The notes beneath the pieces were generated by a model. That model worked only from the letters and a program-made list of their open reading frames with translations. It was not told where the DNA came from and did not search any database. From NCBI RefSeq assembly GCF_036898095.1, contig NC_090735.1:3567978-3631977 (forward strand): 64,000 nucleotides of DNA, given 5' to 3'. Source of the stretch: Palaemon carinicauda (Eukaryota; Arthropoda; Malacostraca; Decapoda; Palaemonidae). The position numbers were made by a program, and so were the translations under genes. Below, in pieces: positions 63,961 through 64,000 of the stretch. Positions within the stretch are counted from its first letter, which is position 1. Every line of letters starts with the position of its first letter.

Positions 63961-64000
<40 letters not shown>
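63722..64000. repeat. (TA)n compound microsatellite, runs off the window
   Basis: TA tract with TATGTA, TACGTA and GTGTGTGT interruptions, and an inverted pair GTAGGTACATATATGTACCTA near 63915. Confidence 0.95.

Overview
The window looks like intergenic or intronic DNA from a large, repeat-rich arthropod genome, most likely a decapod crustacean and probably a caridean shrimp. This rests on the base composition, the dense (TA)n, (CT)n and (TAA)n tracts, the tRNA-headed SINEs and the LINE families, plus my general familiarity with decapod repeats. No database search was made. There is no bacterial or phage-like gene layout, no CRISPR array, no rRNA gene and no stand-alone tRNA gene. The family names used here (SINE-A, SINE-B, LINE-J, LINE-K, LINE-R, RTE-1, elements C, D, E, F, G, H) are labels for this answer only.

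Layout. 0-6.3 kb: AT-rich DNA, (TA)n tracts, and a dead RTE-type LINE carrying two nested insertions. 6.5-8.7 kb: three SINE-B copies and one SINE-A. 8.9-14 kb: two D elements broken up by SINE-A copies and by a (CT)n/spacer minisatellite, then the fold-back MITE G and a LINE-J relic that still holds the C-terminus of its reverse transcriptase. 14.7-16.2 kb: the only stretch resembling a host promoter and first exon. 18.4-22 kb: a 31/30-bp satellite. 22-27 kb: MITEs F and G, SINE-B, and an LTR with a decayed internal ORF on the minus strand. 27.6-36 kb: a hAT-like MITE, a decayed gag-like ORF, LINE-K with SINE-B inside it, and a tyrosine-recombinase relic. 36-46.6 kb: stacked retroelements, including one LINE-K with two SINEs inside it and a MITE at its edge, two LINE-R 3' ends, and relic ORF families present more than once. 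47.4-55.9 kb: an 8.4-kb satellite of 63-bp units. 56-64 kb: more LINE-J/SINE-A, (CT)n-spacer arrays, minisatellites, a rearranged SINE-B cluster, a near-perfect 91-bp-arm fold-back element and a T-rich minisatellite.

How the parts relate. The commonest element, SINE-A, ends with the same roughly 200 bp and (TAA)n tail as LINE-J, so LINE-J is its likely source of reverse transcriptase. Copies in both orientations share an intact 3' end and are cut at many different 5' points, the mark of target-primed reverse transcription. Most (TAA)n/(TTA)n microsatellites here are tails of these copies. I found no intact enzyme gene and no operon or defence system. The long ORFs over the satellites (up to 633 codons) arise because the unit lengths are multiples of three.
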